A stretch of 54,047 nt of DNA. Source: an uncultured Oscillibacter sp. (GTDB lineage Bacteria > Bacillota > Clostridia > Oscillospirales > Oscillospiraceae). This document shows, piece after piece, positions 38,751 through 46,159 of the stretch (the first letter of the stretch is position 1; the number at the start of each line of letters is the position of its first letter). A program made the position numbers and the translations under genes. Location of the stretch: the NCBI GenBank assembly GCA_910588175.1, contig CAJUQQ010000012.1:1-54047 (forward strand). The letters are read 5' to 3'. The notes beneath the pieces were generated by a model. The model saw nothing but the letters and a program-made list of their open reading frames with translations, was not told where the DNA came from and ran no database searches.

Positions 38751-40556
38751 CTACTCGTCCAGCTTCAGCACCGCCAGGAAGGCCTCCGTGGGAATCTGAA
38801 CAGACCCCAGGCTCCGCATCTTCTTCTTGCCCTCTTTCTGCTTTTCCAGCAGCTTCTTCTTCCGGGTGATGTCGCCGCCGTAGCACTTGGCCAGCACGTC
38901 CTTCCGCATGGCCTTGACCGTCTCCCGGGCGATGACCCGGCCGCCGATGGCCGCCTGCACCGGCACCTCGAAGAGCTGGCGGGGGATGTTCTCCTTCAGC
39001 TTCTCGCAGAGCTTCCGGGCCCGGGGATAGGCCTTGTCCTTGTGGGCGATGAAGCTCAGCGCGTCCACCTGATCGCCGTTTAGGAGCAGGTCCACCTTCA
39101 CCAGCTCGCTGGGGCGGTAGCCGGAGAGCTCGTAGTCCAGGGAGGCGTAGCCCTTTGTATTGGCTTTCAGCGTATCGAAAAAGTCGTAAATAATCTCGTT
39201 CAGCGGCATCTGGTAGTGCAGCTCCACCAGGTGGGTGTCCAAATACTGCATGTCCTTGAATTCGCCCCGGCGCTCCTGGCACATGGGCATGATATTCCCC
39301 ACGTAATCGTTTGGACTGATGATGCTGACCTTGACATAGGGCTCTTCCGCCCGCTCGATGGAGGCCGGGTCCGGGTAATTGTGAGGATTGTCCACCCGGA
39401 CCAGGCTTCCGTCGGTTTTGTACACGTCATAAATGACGGAGGGCAGGGTGGTGACCAGGTCCAGGTCAAACTCCCGCTCCAGCCGCTCCTGAATGACCTC
39501 CATGTGGAGCATGCCCAAAAAGCCGCAGCGGAAGCCGAAGCCCAGGGCCACGGAGGACTCGGGCTCAAAGCTCAGCGACGCGTCGTTGAGGCGGAGCTTT
39601 TCCAGAGCGTCCCGGAGGTCCGGGTACTTGGACCCATCCTCGGTGTAAATGCCGCAGTAAACCATGGGCTGGACGGGGCGGTAGCCGGGGAGGGCTTCCG
39701 CCGCCGGGGTCTGGGCATCGGTGACGGTGTCGCCCACCCGGGTGTCCTGGACATTCTTGATGGAGGCGGTGAAATAGCCCACCTCTCCCGCCCGGAGGCA
39801 GTCGCAGGGCTCCATGCCCAGGGGCAGCAGGTGGCCGCACTCCACCACCTGGTAGCTGGCGCCGGAGGCCATCATCTTCACCGTCTGCCCCGCCCGGAGA
39901 GAGCCCTCCATAAGGCGCATGTAGACAATAACCCCCCGGTAGCTGTCGTACTGACTGTCGAAAATCAGGGCTTTCAAAGGGGCGTCCGGGTCCCCGGAGG
40001 GGGGCGGGACGTTTTTCACAACGTCCTCCAGCACCGCGTCGATGTTGACCCCCTGCTTGGCGGAAATCTCCGGCGCGTCCAGGGCGGGGAGGCCGATGAT
40101 GTCCTCCACCTCCTGCTTGGCCTGGGCGGGGTTGGCGGCGGGGAGGTCGATCTTGTTGAAGACCGGGAGAATCTCCAGCTCGTGCTCCATGGCGAGGTAG
40201 GTGTTGGCCAAGGTCTGGGCCTCCACGCCCTGGGTGGAGTCCACCACCAGCACCGCCCCCTCGCAGGCGGCCAGGGACCGGGAGACCTCGTAGTTGAAGT
40301 CCACATGGCCCGGGGTGTCGATGAGGTTCAGGGCGTAGTCCTCCCCGTCCTGGGCGCGGTAGAGGAGCCGGACGGCCCGGGCCTTGATGGTGATGCCCCG
40401 CTCCCGCTCCAGGTCCATGTTGTCCAAGAGCTGGCTCTCCATCTCCCGCTGGGATACGGCGTTGCACTTCTCCAGCAGCCGGTCCGCCAGGGTGGACTTG
40501 CCGTGGTCAATATGGGCGATGATGGAAAAGTTGCGGATGTGGTCTTGGTTTATCAT
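38751..40556 (-). CDS. lepA: Elongation factor 4 (LepA)
   Basis: A 601-residue translational GTPase that can back-translocate ribosomes. It shows G1 AHIDHGKSTLADRLLE, G2 RERGITIKA, G3 DTPGHVDF, G4 NKIDLP, domains II, III and V, and the LepA-specific C-terminal domain (YASLDYELSGYRPSELVKVDLLLNGDQVDALSFI, AIGGRVIARETVKAMRKDVLAKCYGGDITRKKKLLEKQKEGKKKM). AAGGAGG lies before the ATG at 40556; the frame to 40595 is not used. Its first 17 codons, with promoter-proximal sequence, are duplicated about 240 bp upstream. Confidence 0.97.
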   Translation of the reverse strand: MINQDHIRNFSIIAHIDHGKSTLADRLLEKCNAVSQREMESQLLDNMDLERERGITIKARAVRLLYRAQDGEDYALNLIDTPGHVDFNYEVSRSLAACEGAVLVVDSTQGVEAQTLANTYLAMEHELEILPVFNKIDLPAANPAQAKQEVEDIIGLPALDAPEISAKQGVNIDAVLEDVVKNVPPPSGDPDAPLKALIFDSQYDSYRGVIVYMRLMEGSLRAGQTVKMMASGASYQVVECGHLLPLGMEPCDCLRAGEVGYFTASIKNVQDTRVGDTVTDAQTPAAEALPGYRPVQPMVYCGIYTEDGSKYPDLRDALEKLRLNDASLSFEPESSVALGFGFRCGFLGMLHMEVIQERLEREFDLDLVTTLPSVIYDVYKTDGSLVRVDNPHNYPDPASIERAEEPYVKVSIISPNDYVGNIMPMCQERRGEFKDMQYLDTHLVELHYQMPLNEIIYDFFDTLKANTKGYASLDYELSGYRPSELVKVDLLLNGDQVDALSFIAHKDKAYPRARKLCEKLKENIPRQLFEVPVQAAIGGRVIARETVKAMRKDVLAKCYGGDITRKKKLLEKQKEGKKKMRSLGSVQIPTEAFLAVLKLDE

Positions 40557-40583
40557 AGAAAAAAGCCTCCTTGGGGAAGTCCA
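40505..40583. repeat. Direct repeat: lepA 5' end, functional copy
   Basis: About 78 bp covering codons 1-17 of lepA, its start codon, ribosome site and 27 bp upstream. It is nearly identical to 40747-40823; differences are a one-base change in the A-run length and two bases at one end. Confidence 0.8.
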
Positions 40584-40675
40584 CCGGGGCCCCATCTCCG
40601 ATGGGGCGCGCCGGAGGCGCGTAATGAAATAAAAATTTGGGGCCCCCGCAAAATCAAAGATTTTGTGGGGAGAGG

Positions 40676-40745
40676 AGGAAGGAACGGAGCGGAGCGCAGT
40701 CCTCGCCGTCAGGCGGGGACGGAGTGGACGGAGTTTCTTCCGACG
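40676..40745 (-). repeat. Family D repeat, copy 2
   Basis: The reverse complement reads GGAAGAAACTCCG, then GTCCCCGCCTGACGGCGAGG, then CGTTCCTTCC, matching 17202-17272. It lies between the two lepA 5' copies, next to a GCAAAATC-AAA-GATTTTG hairpin near 40650. Confidence 0.55.
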
Positions 40746-40798
40746 AGGTCGATGTGGGCGATGATGGAAAAGTTGCGGATGTGGTCTTGGTTTATCAT
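40709..40798 (-). pseudogene. Truncated duplicate of the lepA 5' end
   Basis: It begins with its own AAGGAGG and ATG at 40798 and encodes the first 17 LepA residues (MINQDHIRNFSIIAHID). After an abrupt switch to unrelated sequence (LVGRNSVHSVPA) it stops at a TGA. The 29-residue frame is intact as an upstream open reading frame on the lepA transcript, so it could act as a leader peptide, but it looks like debris of a duplication. Confidence 0.7.
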
Positions 40799-40823
40799 AG
40801 AAAAAAGCCTCCTTGGGGAAGTC
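40747..40823. repeat. Direct repeat: lepA 5' end, upstream copy
   Basis: The second copy of the roughly 77-bp direct repeat also found at 40505-40583. The two copies bracket about 160 bp of non-coding sequence that includes the family D repeat. Confidence 0.8.
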
Positions 40824-40832
40824 TTGATGGTG

Positions 40833-41240
40833 TCATACTTGCGGAAGATGGGGATACACCGCCGCCCACACGCCGGTGTCCGGGTCCCGCTCCAGGACTA
40901 GAACGTCGGGACTTGTCCCCCGGTCGAAGTATATCCGTTCGGCGGAATCATCCGGTTGAATGTCAAACCTGTATTCTGACCCAATGCTGCTGTTCAGCCC
41001 GCCGAAGCAGCAGTAAAAGGAGCAGTGGATCTCATCGCCGAACTGCTTGGCCTCCATGGCCCGGATGAAGCCCATGGAACCCTCGGGAAACGTCTGTACC
41101 GTGACGATGGACCCGTCGTCAGAGACAGAAAACTTTTGCAGATCGACGTCCGTCCTCTTATGAAAGCCCGGCATGACAAACAGTGCTCCGGCGGCCGCGC
41201 CGATGAGGAAAGCCAGGACAATGGGCAGGATTTTTTTCAT
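40833..41240 (-). CDS. Membrane-anchored hypothetical protein of the MBOAT cluster
   Basis: A 135-residue protein. The N-terminal hydrophobic segment (KKILPIVLAFLIGAAAGALFVMP) is a signal anchor. The rest is a small extracytoplasmic domain with a Cys cluster (CSFYCCFGG) and SEYRFDIQPDD...ERIYFDRG...VLVLERDPDTG. GGAGG before the ATG at 41240 decides the start. It is 14 bp after the SGNH-like gene and so last in a three-gene operon. No family recognised; a role with the O-acylation machinery is inferred from position. Confidence 0.6.
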   Translation of the reverse strand: MKKILPIVLAFLIGAAAGALFVMPGFHKRTDVDLQKFSVSDDGSIVTVQTFPEGSMGFIRAMEAKQFGDEIHCSFYCCFGGLNSSIGSEYRFDIQPDDSAERIYFDRGTSPDVLVLERDPDTGVWAAVYPHLPQV

Positions 41241-41254
41241 GGGGCCCTCCTTTT

Positions 41255-42355
41255 TCAGCTCTTGCACCAGTCCGGCGGCTGGTCATGGTCCTCGTACCAC
41301 CGCTCCCAGAACTCGCCGTCCCACAGCGCGTTGTAGTCGTAGTGTACCACAAAGTCCCGCCACTCCGCCAGAGTTTTTTCGATGTCCTCCTCCCGGAGGA
41401 GGAATTTTTCCGCGCACACGTTTCCCAGCACCCACTTCCCGGCCTCGCCGGAGTGGTGGACATAGTCGCAGTAATTATTGAGATTTGTCACCATGTCCAC
41501 GGCGAACAGCGGCGTGTGGACCCGGACGTTGGGCCAGCGGGTCAGGGTGCGGAAGGCCTCCCGCAGCGCCATGATCCGGGCGTCCAGGTCCCCCTGGCGG
41601 AGGCTCCGGTCCCAGGCCAGGATGCTGTAGGGGGAGAAGAAAATCTCAAACTTCGTCTCCGGGTGATCTTGAAACCAGTCCTCCATGACCGACAGATTTT
41701 CCCGGGTGAAGGGCAGATAGGCGTCTTCCGGCGTCTGTTCCTCCGACGCCGGGGGGCGGCTGTAGGTCCGCAGAGTCTCGTATCTCCCCCAGCGGGAGGT
41801 CTTGTCCCAGGTGAAGCCCTCGTCCAAGGTCTGGCCGCCGCCCTGGCGGGCGGTCATCAGGGCGTAGAGGCTGTAGTAGAGGGAATCCTTGTTCAGAAGA
41901 TACTTCACATCGTCCAGGGGGTTCTGGTTGTAGAAGTAGTCCGGCATGGCGTCCGTCACGCCGCCGCCGTCCCGGATCAGGGCGTTCAGGTCCAGGGCGA
42001 ACAGCACCCGCTCCGGCGGGTTCTCCCGGAAGAGCAGGTCCACCACCTGATCGAACTCGGAGAAGTACCCGTCTGGAATCGTAATCCGCAGGCCGGGGCC
42101 GTGGTAAAATTCCTCAATCCAGCCGGAACGGTAGTTGGCGGCCATGGAGCTGCCCAGGAGGACGGTGTCCGCCGGGACGTTCCGGACCATGCCCGCCGCT
42201 TGATATCGCTCGTTGAAGAAGGCCGGGAGGCGGTTTTCCGGCATCCGGTAGTAGAGGCAGGGATCCACGGCGTAGACAATTCCGCCGCACAGAACCAGGG
42301 CCGCCAGCAGAGCCGACAGAAAGCTCCGGGCCCAGCGCGCATACGTGTTGTTCAT
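41255..42355 (-). CDS. SGNH/DltD-like membrane-anchored protein
   Basis: A 366-residue protein with an N-terminal membrane anchor (RSFLSALLAALVLCGGIVYAVDP) and an extracytoplasmic domain. TVLLGSSMAANYRSGWIEE near residue 65 resembles the nucleophile block (G-x-S-x) of SGNH-fold DltD/AlgX-type proteins, and FEIFFSPYSILAWD and CDYVHHSGEAGKWV supply plausible Asp/His partners in the C-terminal half. Proteins of this type work with the MBOAT acyltransferase encoded just upstream (9 bp gap) to transfer acyl groups to cell-surface polymers. Assignment is by motif and partnership, not by full-length family recognition. Confidence 0.7.
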   Translation of the reverse strand: MNNTYARWARSFLSALLAALVLCGGIVYAVDPCLYYRMPENRLPAFFNERYQAAGMVRNVPADTVLLGSSMAANYRSGWIEEFYHGPGLRITIPDGYFSEFDQVVDLLFRENPPERVLFALDLNALIRDGGGVTDAMPDYFYNQNPLDDVKYLLNKDSLYYSLYALMTARQGGGQTLDEGFTWDKTSRWGRYETLRTYSRPPASEEQTPEDAYLPFTRENLSVMEDWFQDHPETKFEIFFSPYSILAWDRSLRQGDLDARIMALREAFRTLTRWPNVRVHTPLFAVDMVTNLNNYCDYVHHSGEAGKWVLGNVCAEKFLLREEDIEKTLAEWRDFVVHYDYNALWDGEFWERWYEDHDQPPDWCKS

Positions 42356-42364
42356 TGGTCAGCC

Positions 42365-43840
42365 TCAGAAATTAGAGTAGATGAAGGTGGTAACGCCGGT
42401 GAAGGACAGCACGGACCAGGCCGCCAGCAGCGCCAGGACCACCGCCCGCCAGAGGGCGGGCTGGAAATCCTCCATCCGCCGCGCGGTGTTGTGGGGCCAG
42501 AGGGCGGCGGTCATGGCGGCGGCGAAGAGGCCGTAGGTCAGCGCCGGGGCCGTCCAGGCCCGGAGGGCGGGAAGCAGCATTGTCAGGGCCTTGGCCTCTT
42601 TGGCGAAAATGCCCTCCATCAGCCACTCCGCCGGGGGGCGGAAGTCGGCGGTGACGGCGGTTTTGAGCAGGGTTAGCGCCTGGGGAACGCCGGGGGCCCG
42701 GAAGAAGACCCAGGCGGCGTTGACAAAGGCGAAGGTCAGAGCCCAGCGAAGGAGCTTTGGCAGCTTCTCCCGGCCCGCGCCCCAGGCCCGCTCCGCAATC
42801 TGACCCAGGCCGTGAAGCCCGCCCCAGATGATAAAGGTCCAGCCCGCCCCGTGCCACAGGCCGCTGACCAGGAAGACGGTCAGGATGTGGAGATAGGTTC
42901 GGGCGGCTCCCTTCCGGCTCCCTCCCAGGGGGATGTAGAGGCACTCCCGGAGGAAGGAGGTCAGGGTGATGTGCCAGCGTTTCCAGAACTCCCCGACGGA
43001 CAGGCTCCGGTAAGGGGAATCGAAGTTTACCGGCAGCCGGAGGCCCAGGAGACGGGCGCAGCCGGCGGCGATGTCGCAGTAGCCGGAGAAGTCGAAGTAC
43101 AGTTGCAGGGTGTAGCCCAGAATCACCAGCCAGGCGGCGGGGGCGGAGAGTTCGTCCAAACGGGCCCAGCCGTTGCCGGCGACAATCCCCAGATTGTCCG
43201 CCAGCAGCACTTTTTTCGCCATGCCGGAGGCGATGGCGTACAGGGCGGCGGCGAGGTCCTGTCCGTCGGGCCGGAGGAACTTCTCCCCCCGGAGCTGGGG
43301 GAAAAACGCCTGGGGCTTTAAAATCGGACCGGAGACCACGGAGGGGAAGAAGAAGGCGTAGAGAGGCAGGGCCCCCCGCTCCGGGCGGAAGCCGCCGGTA
43401 TAGGCCTCCTTCAAAAGCCAAAGCTGCTGGAAGGTGAAGAAGCTGAGGCCCAGAGGGACCCAGCCGATGGACAGGCGTCCCCCGGTGACAAAGCCGGTGT
43501 ATTTAAAGACTGCCAGCACGCCGGTGTGCCAGGCCGCCGCCAAATAGAGGCAGCGCCGCCGCCGGGCGGCGGTCCGGGGATAGGCATAGGCGGCGGGCCC
43601 GTCCTCCTCCGGCTGGACGCGGATGTCCGGCGCGGTGAGGTACCGCACGGCGGCGGCAGACACCGCCATCCCCAGGACCAGCACCAGCAGCGCGGCCCAG
43701 CCGCCCCCGATGACATAGAAAATCAGGCAGGCCAGGGTCAGGCACTCCGCCGCGATTCGCCGGTCCCACCGGGCCGCGCCCAGACAGACGGCGGCGGTGA
43801 TGACAAGAAACGTCAGAAACCCAAACGATTGAAAATTCAT
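42365..43840 (-). CDS. MBOAT family O-acyltransferase (DltB/AlgI-like)
   Basis: A 491-residue polytopic membrane enzyme with about 11 helices. Family landmarks are LGLSFFTFQQLWLL, FFFPSVVSGPILKPQAFFPQL, QLYFDFSGYCDIAAGCARLLGLRLPVNFDSPYRSLSVGEFWKRWHITLTSFLRECLYIPLGG, and the catalytic His in VSGLWHGAGWTFIIWGGLHGLG. It moves acyl groups across the membrane onto extracellular glycans or teichoic acids, together with an SGNH partner. AAGGG lies 7-8 nt before the ATG. It is first in a three-gene minus-strand operon. The acyl acceptor is unknown; dltA and dltC are not nearby, so this is not a complete dlt operon. Confidence 0.93.
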   Translation of the reverse strand: MNFQSFGFLTFLVITAAVCLGAARWDRRIAAECLTLACLIFYVIGGGWAALLVLVLGMAVSAAAVRYLTAPDIRVQPEEDGPAAYAYPRTAARRRRCLYLAAAWHTGVLAVFKYTGFVTGGRLSIGWVPLGLSFFTFQQLWLLKEAYTGGFRPERGALPLYAFFFPSVVSGPILKPQAFFPQLRGEKFLRPDGQDLAAALYAIASGMAKKVLLADNLGIVAGNGWARLDELSAPAAWLVILGYTLQLYFDFSGYCDIAAGCARLLGLRLPVNFDSPYRSLSVGEFWKRWHITLTSFLRECLYIPLGGSRKGAARTYLHILTVFLVSGLWHGAGWTFIIWGGLHGLGQIAERAWGAGREKLPKLLRWALTFAFVNAAWVFFRAPGVPQALTLLKTAVTADFRPPAEWLMEGIFAKEAKALTMLLPALRAWTAPALTYGLFAAAMTAALWPHNTARRMEDFQPALWRAVVLALLAAWSVLSFTGVTTFIYSNF

Positions 43841-43925
43841 AACAACCCTTCGCGATCAATATAGACTGTGTCGCTCCGGCTTGGGGTGCGGCCAGATTCC
43901 CGGAGCGGACCGAAAGCGCTCTTCG

Positions 43926-44609
43926 TTACTTTTTCTCCCGAGAAAACGCGACGAGCCGGGCGTCGGTGGTGCTGAGGACCTGGGTCAGGCTTTGGCAGCG
44001 GCCGGGATAGGCGGCGTTGATGGCCGGGGCGGACAGGTCCGGGAACTCCGCCTTCTGGGCCTTGAGGTCCCGGAGGGCGGCGGCGAAGCGGGCCTCGCAG
44101 AGCTTCCGGTCCGCGTCGGACAGGCCCAGGAGGCAGGTGTTTGGGTCCAGGGCGAAATAGGCCTCGTTGGCTCCGGAGGCGCGGTAGAGGTGCCGGTAGA
44201 GCTGGTAGACGGCGCTGCCCAAGTACGAGGCGGCGGCGTTGATCAGGGCCTTGTCCCCCAGCTTGCCCAGAAGCTCGAAGAGGACGCCCACCGCGCCGGA
44301 GAGCAGCTTGCTCTGGAGAGTGGCCAGGACACTGCCCCGGAGGCTGTTTTTGGGCTCGGCGGCGTCCAGGATGTCCTGCTCCGTGAGCATGTTTCCCTCC
44401 CGGGAGAGGGTGCGGCCCAGAATGAAGTCGGCGGAGACGCCGTAGTAATCGCAGGCCCGGACCACGAAGAGAAGGCCCGGCTCCCGGATGCCGTTCTCGT
44501 AGTGGGAGAGGAGGGCCTGGGAAATGCCCAACTCCCCGGCGGCGAGGCGCTGGCTGACACCCTTCTCCTGCCGCAGCAGGGACAGGGTGCGGGAAAATTC
44601 TGAACTCAT
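43926..44609 (-). CDS. XRE family transcriptional regulator with C-terminal helical domain
   Basis: A 227-residue regulator. The N-terminal helix-turn-helix is LSLLRQEKGVSQRLAAGELGISQALLSHYENGIREPGLLFVVRACDYYGVSADFILGRT (8-66). The remaining 160 residues are helical with no recognised domain. AAAGGAG lies about 8 nt before the ATG at 44609, and a good promoter lies upstream. It could control the MBOAT cluster downstream on the same strand, which starts 85 bp after its stop, but no operator was identified. Confidence 0.8.
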   Translation of the reverse strand: MSSEFSRTLSLLRQEKGVSQRLAAGELGISQALLSHYENGIREPGLLFVVRACDYYGVSADFILGRTLSREGNMLTEQDILDAAEPKNSLRGSVLATLQSKLLSGAVGVLFELLGKLGDKALINAAASYLGSAVYQLYRHLYRASGANEAYFALDPNTCLLGLSDADRKLCEARFAAALRDLKAQKAEFPDLSAPAINAAYPGRCQSLTQVLSTTDARLVAFSREKK

Positions 44610-44649
44610 AACGGACGCTCCTTTGGATTGTTCTAATTACGCTTCGTAT

Positions 44650-44678
44650 AGTTTACCAAAAGGGTTACGGCTTGTAAA
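44650..44678 (-). promoter_or_regulatory. Promoter of the 43926-44609 regulator
   Basis: On the minus strand: TTTACA (44678-44673), a 17-bp spacer, TAAACT (44655-44650). Confidence 0.7.
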
Positions 44679-44719
44679 GAGATTTTTTTGCCAAAAGAAG
44701 GGAGGCGGAGAAATCCCAC

Positions 44720-44748
44720 TTGTAAAAGCGGGGAAGATGGTGTATGAT
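44720..44748 (+). promoter_or_regulatory. Promoter of the 44783-44968 small gene
   Basis: TTGTAA (44720-44725), a 17-bp spacer, TATGAT (44743-44748). It diverges from the regulator promoter at 44650-44678, leaving about 40 bp between the two -35 boxes. Confidence 0.7.
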
Positions 44749-44782
44749 AAATGTGATTTTGGAACAACAGGAGGAAGCTGCT

Positions 44783-44968
44783 ATGAGCAAAACCGCGAGC
44801 ATGGTCATGAAGATCATTGGGGCCAGCTTGGCCTTCGCCGCGTTTGTCTGCCTGCTGATCGGCGGCTGGCACGATCTCAGCGTTGGCTGCTGCGGCATGA
44901 AAAAGCGCCTGAGAGAGAGGTTCAGCTCCGAATATGACGACTACGCCGACGAGGAGCTTTACGACTGA
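44783..44968 (+). CDS. Small single-pass membrane protein
   Basis: A 61-residue protein: one membrane helix (MKIIGASLAFAAFVCLLIGGW, 9-29), a CC pair, a basic stretch (KKRLRERF) and an acidic Tyr-rich tail (EYDDYADEELYD). Very similar small proteins with this helix-basic-acidic layout are common in Clostridia, but I do not know a name. AGGAGGA precedes the ATG. It is divergent from the XRE regulator and ends in a strong terminator. Confidence 0.65.
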   Translation: MSKTASMVMKIIGASLAFAAFVCLLIGGWHDLSVGCCGMKKRLRERFSSEYDDYADEELYD

Positions 44969-44973
44969 GAGAG

Positions 44974-45002
44974 ATACCCCGCTCCCAGGAGCGGGGTATT
45001 TC
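44974..45002 (+). terminator. Terminator hairpin, left flank of family A copy 3
   Basis: ATACCCCGCTCC (44974-44985) pairs with GGAGCGGGGTAT (44988-44999), then TTTC. The 20-bp core CCCCGCTCCCAGGAGCGGGG occurs again at 45169-45188, on the other side of the repeat. Confidence 0.8.
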
Positions 45003-45005
45003 AAA

Positions 45006-45163
45006 GTGTCAAAAAAACGGCAAAACCATCCGCGGCGGGAAGGAAGAGAGCTACGAGAGGAACCCAGGAAGGGTTCCTTTCGTTTTGAATCAGAAGTTTT
45101 TCGGACCTTAAAAAGGTCTGAAAAACTTGCTCAGGCTGACGAAAACACCTTTTCGACAGCCTG
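45006..45163 (+). repeat. Family A structured intergenic repeat, copy 3
   Basis: The same order of elements as copy 2: GTGTCAAAAAAA, GAGAGCTACGAGAGGAACCC/GGGTTCCTTTCG hairpin, AAGTTTTTCGGACC/GGTCTGAAAAACTT hairpin, AGGCTGACGAAAA/TTTTCGACAGCCT hairpin. In the second stem, two pairs differ from copy 2 with pairing kept through G.T wobbles. It is flanked on both sides by hairpins with an identical 20-bp core. The 376-bp gap between the small gene and the next regulator has no gene. Confidence 0.8.
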
Positions 45164-45165
45164 AA

Positions 45166-45197
45166 ATCCCCCGCTCCCAGGAGCGGGGGATTTTTTG
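45166..45197 (+). terminator. Terminator hairpin, right flank of family A copy 3
   Basis: ATCCCCCGCTCC (45166-45177) pairs with GGAGCGGGGGAT (45180-45191), then TTTTTG. Confidence 0.75.
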
Positions 45198-45297
45198 TCC
45201 GCCGGGGCGGGGGGATTTTTCGCGGTCTCTTTTCCGTTTGGCGCTGTCAGGGCTCAAGTTTTCAAATTCTTCGTCGAAATAACGGGACGGCATGCGT

Positions 45298-45335
45298 AAA
45301 TATAGGGGCCTTCAAACGGAAGGCCCCTATATTTC
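45298..45335 (-). terminator. Terminator of the XRE membrane regulator gene
   Basis: A perfect 13-bp stem, TATAGGGGCCTTC (45301-45313) against GAAGGCCCCTATA (45319-45331). AAA on one side and TTT on the other make it bidirectional. Confidence 0.8.
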
Positions 45336-45344
45336 CCCGTTGTG

Positions 45345-45812
45345 CTATTCCCTCTTTCCAAGTTTTCGGACCCATATAACGATAACGACAGCCGTTGCGA
45401 TGAAAAATTCCGCCAATATAACCGGTTTTCCAAACACATCTGGTTCGAAGGAAAAACGAAGGTCATGTTCCACAAAGCAGATTGCGAAGAATACCAGATA
45501 CACAGCAACCGTGTATAAAATACAAGCCCAAATCTGGCGCTGCCGTTGTTCACGAACAAGCATTTGCTGCTGCTGCTTTTCCAGCATTTCCGTTTTCACC
45601 GACAAATCATCAATTTCCGATGATTTCAACAGATAGTCGGTGGAAACGTCAAAAATTGTGCTCAATGCCACGATATTTTCCAATTCTGGAACGGATTGGC
45701 CGCTTTCCCATTTAGAAATTGACTGTCTGGAAACATCAAGTTTCTCGGCTAATTGCTCTTGTGTTATGCCTTTTGCCTTTCGCAGCGTCAAAAGTTTTTC
45801 TGAAAAAATCAT
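45345..45812 (-). CDS. XRE regulator with C-terminal membrane helices
   Basis: A 155-residue protein: helix-turn-helix SEKLLTLRKAKGITQEQLAEKLDVSRQSISKWESGQSVPELENIVALSTIFDVSTDYLL (4-62), a Gln-rich coiled segment (MLEKQQQQMLVREQRQRQ), then two membrane helices (about 93-112 and 130-148). Membrane-tethered XRE proteins of this type usually regulate a nearby transporter or stress gene. AAGGAGG precedes the ATG. Base composition is clearly lower in GC than its neighbours, which hints at recent acquisition. No target gene is evident next to it. Confidence 0.85.
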   Translation of the reverse strand: MIFSEKLLTLRKAKGITQEQLAEKLDVSRQSISKWESGQSVPELENIVALSTIFDVSTDYLLKSSEIDDLSVKTEMLEKQQQQMLVREQRQRQIWACILYTVAVYLVFFAICFVEHDLRFSFEPDVFGKPVILAEFFIATAVVIVIWVRKLGKRE

Positions 45813-46098
45813 AGGTCTTATTTCCTCCTTACTTGTATAGGGAAATGATACGAAAATACTTCATGGATTTCTATATAGCCGGCTGAACACCTGCGCAACC
45901 AGCGGTTGCAATGCTGGAGCAATTTTGAAACACCCGCCCATTTACGATATCATACCTATTTTTCTGCCTATTGCAAGGAGAAGAAATAAGCTGGAATTGC
46001 CCTTGGCCTATTCCCTAAGGTATTGTGTAGGAGTAGTGAAGCCGGAGGCGTTTATACCCGGCAGCAGCAATCTGAAAAGGGACTTTTCGTTTACCCTG
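45813..46098. other. Lower-GC intergenic region without recognised genes
   Basis: About 285 bp of mixed composition between the XRE regulator and the pyr promoter. An open frame from 45925 continues into pyrC out of frame and shows no family similarity that I recognise. GC content falls below the window's norm between about 45830 and 46050, in line with the neighbouring regulator gene having arrived by transfer. Confidence 0.3.
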
Positions 46099-46127
46099 TT
46101 GACAAACCCGCCGTTTTCGGCTATCAT
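46099..46127 (+). promoter_or_regulatory. Promoter of the pyrimidine operon
   Basis: TTGACA (46099-46104), a 17-bp spacer, TATCAT (46122-46127). The leader is only about 25 nt, leaving no room for a PyrR-type attenuator or anti-terminator. Confidence 0.8.
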
Positions 46128-46159
46128 ATTTCTTCAAGAAACTGGAGAGGAGAACGTCT

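Noticed and set aside
46128..46159. A PyrR-type attenuator in the pyr leader
   Set aside because: The leader is about 25 nt and has no terminator or antiterminator structure; pyrR is not nearby.
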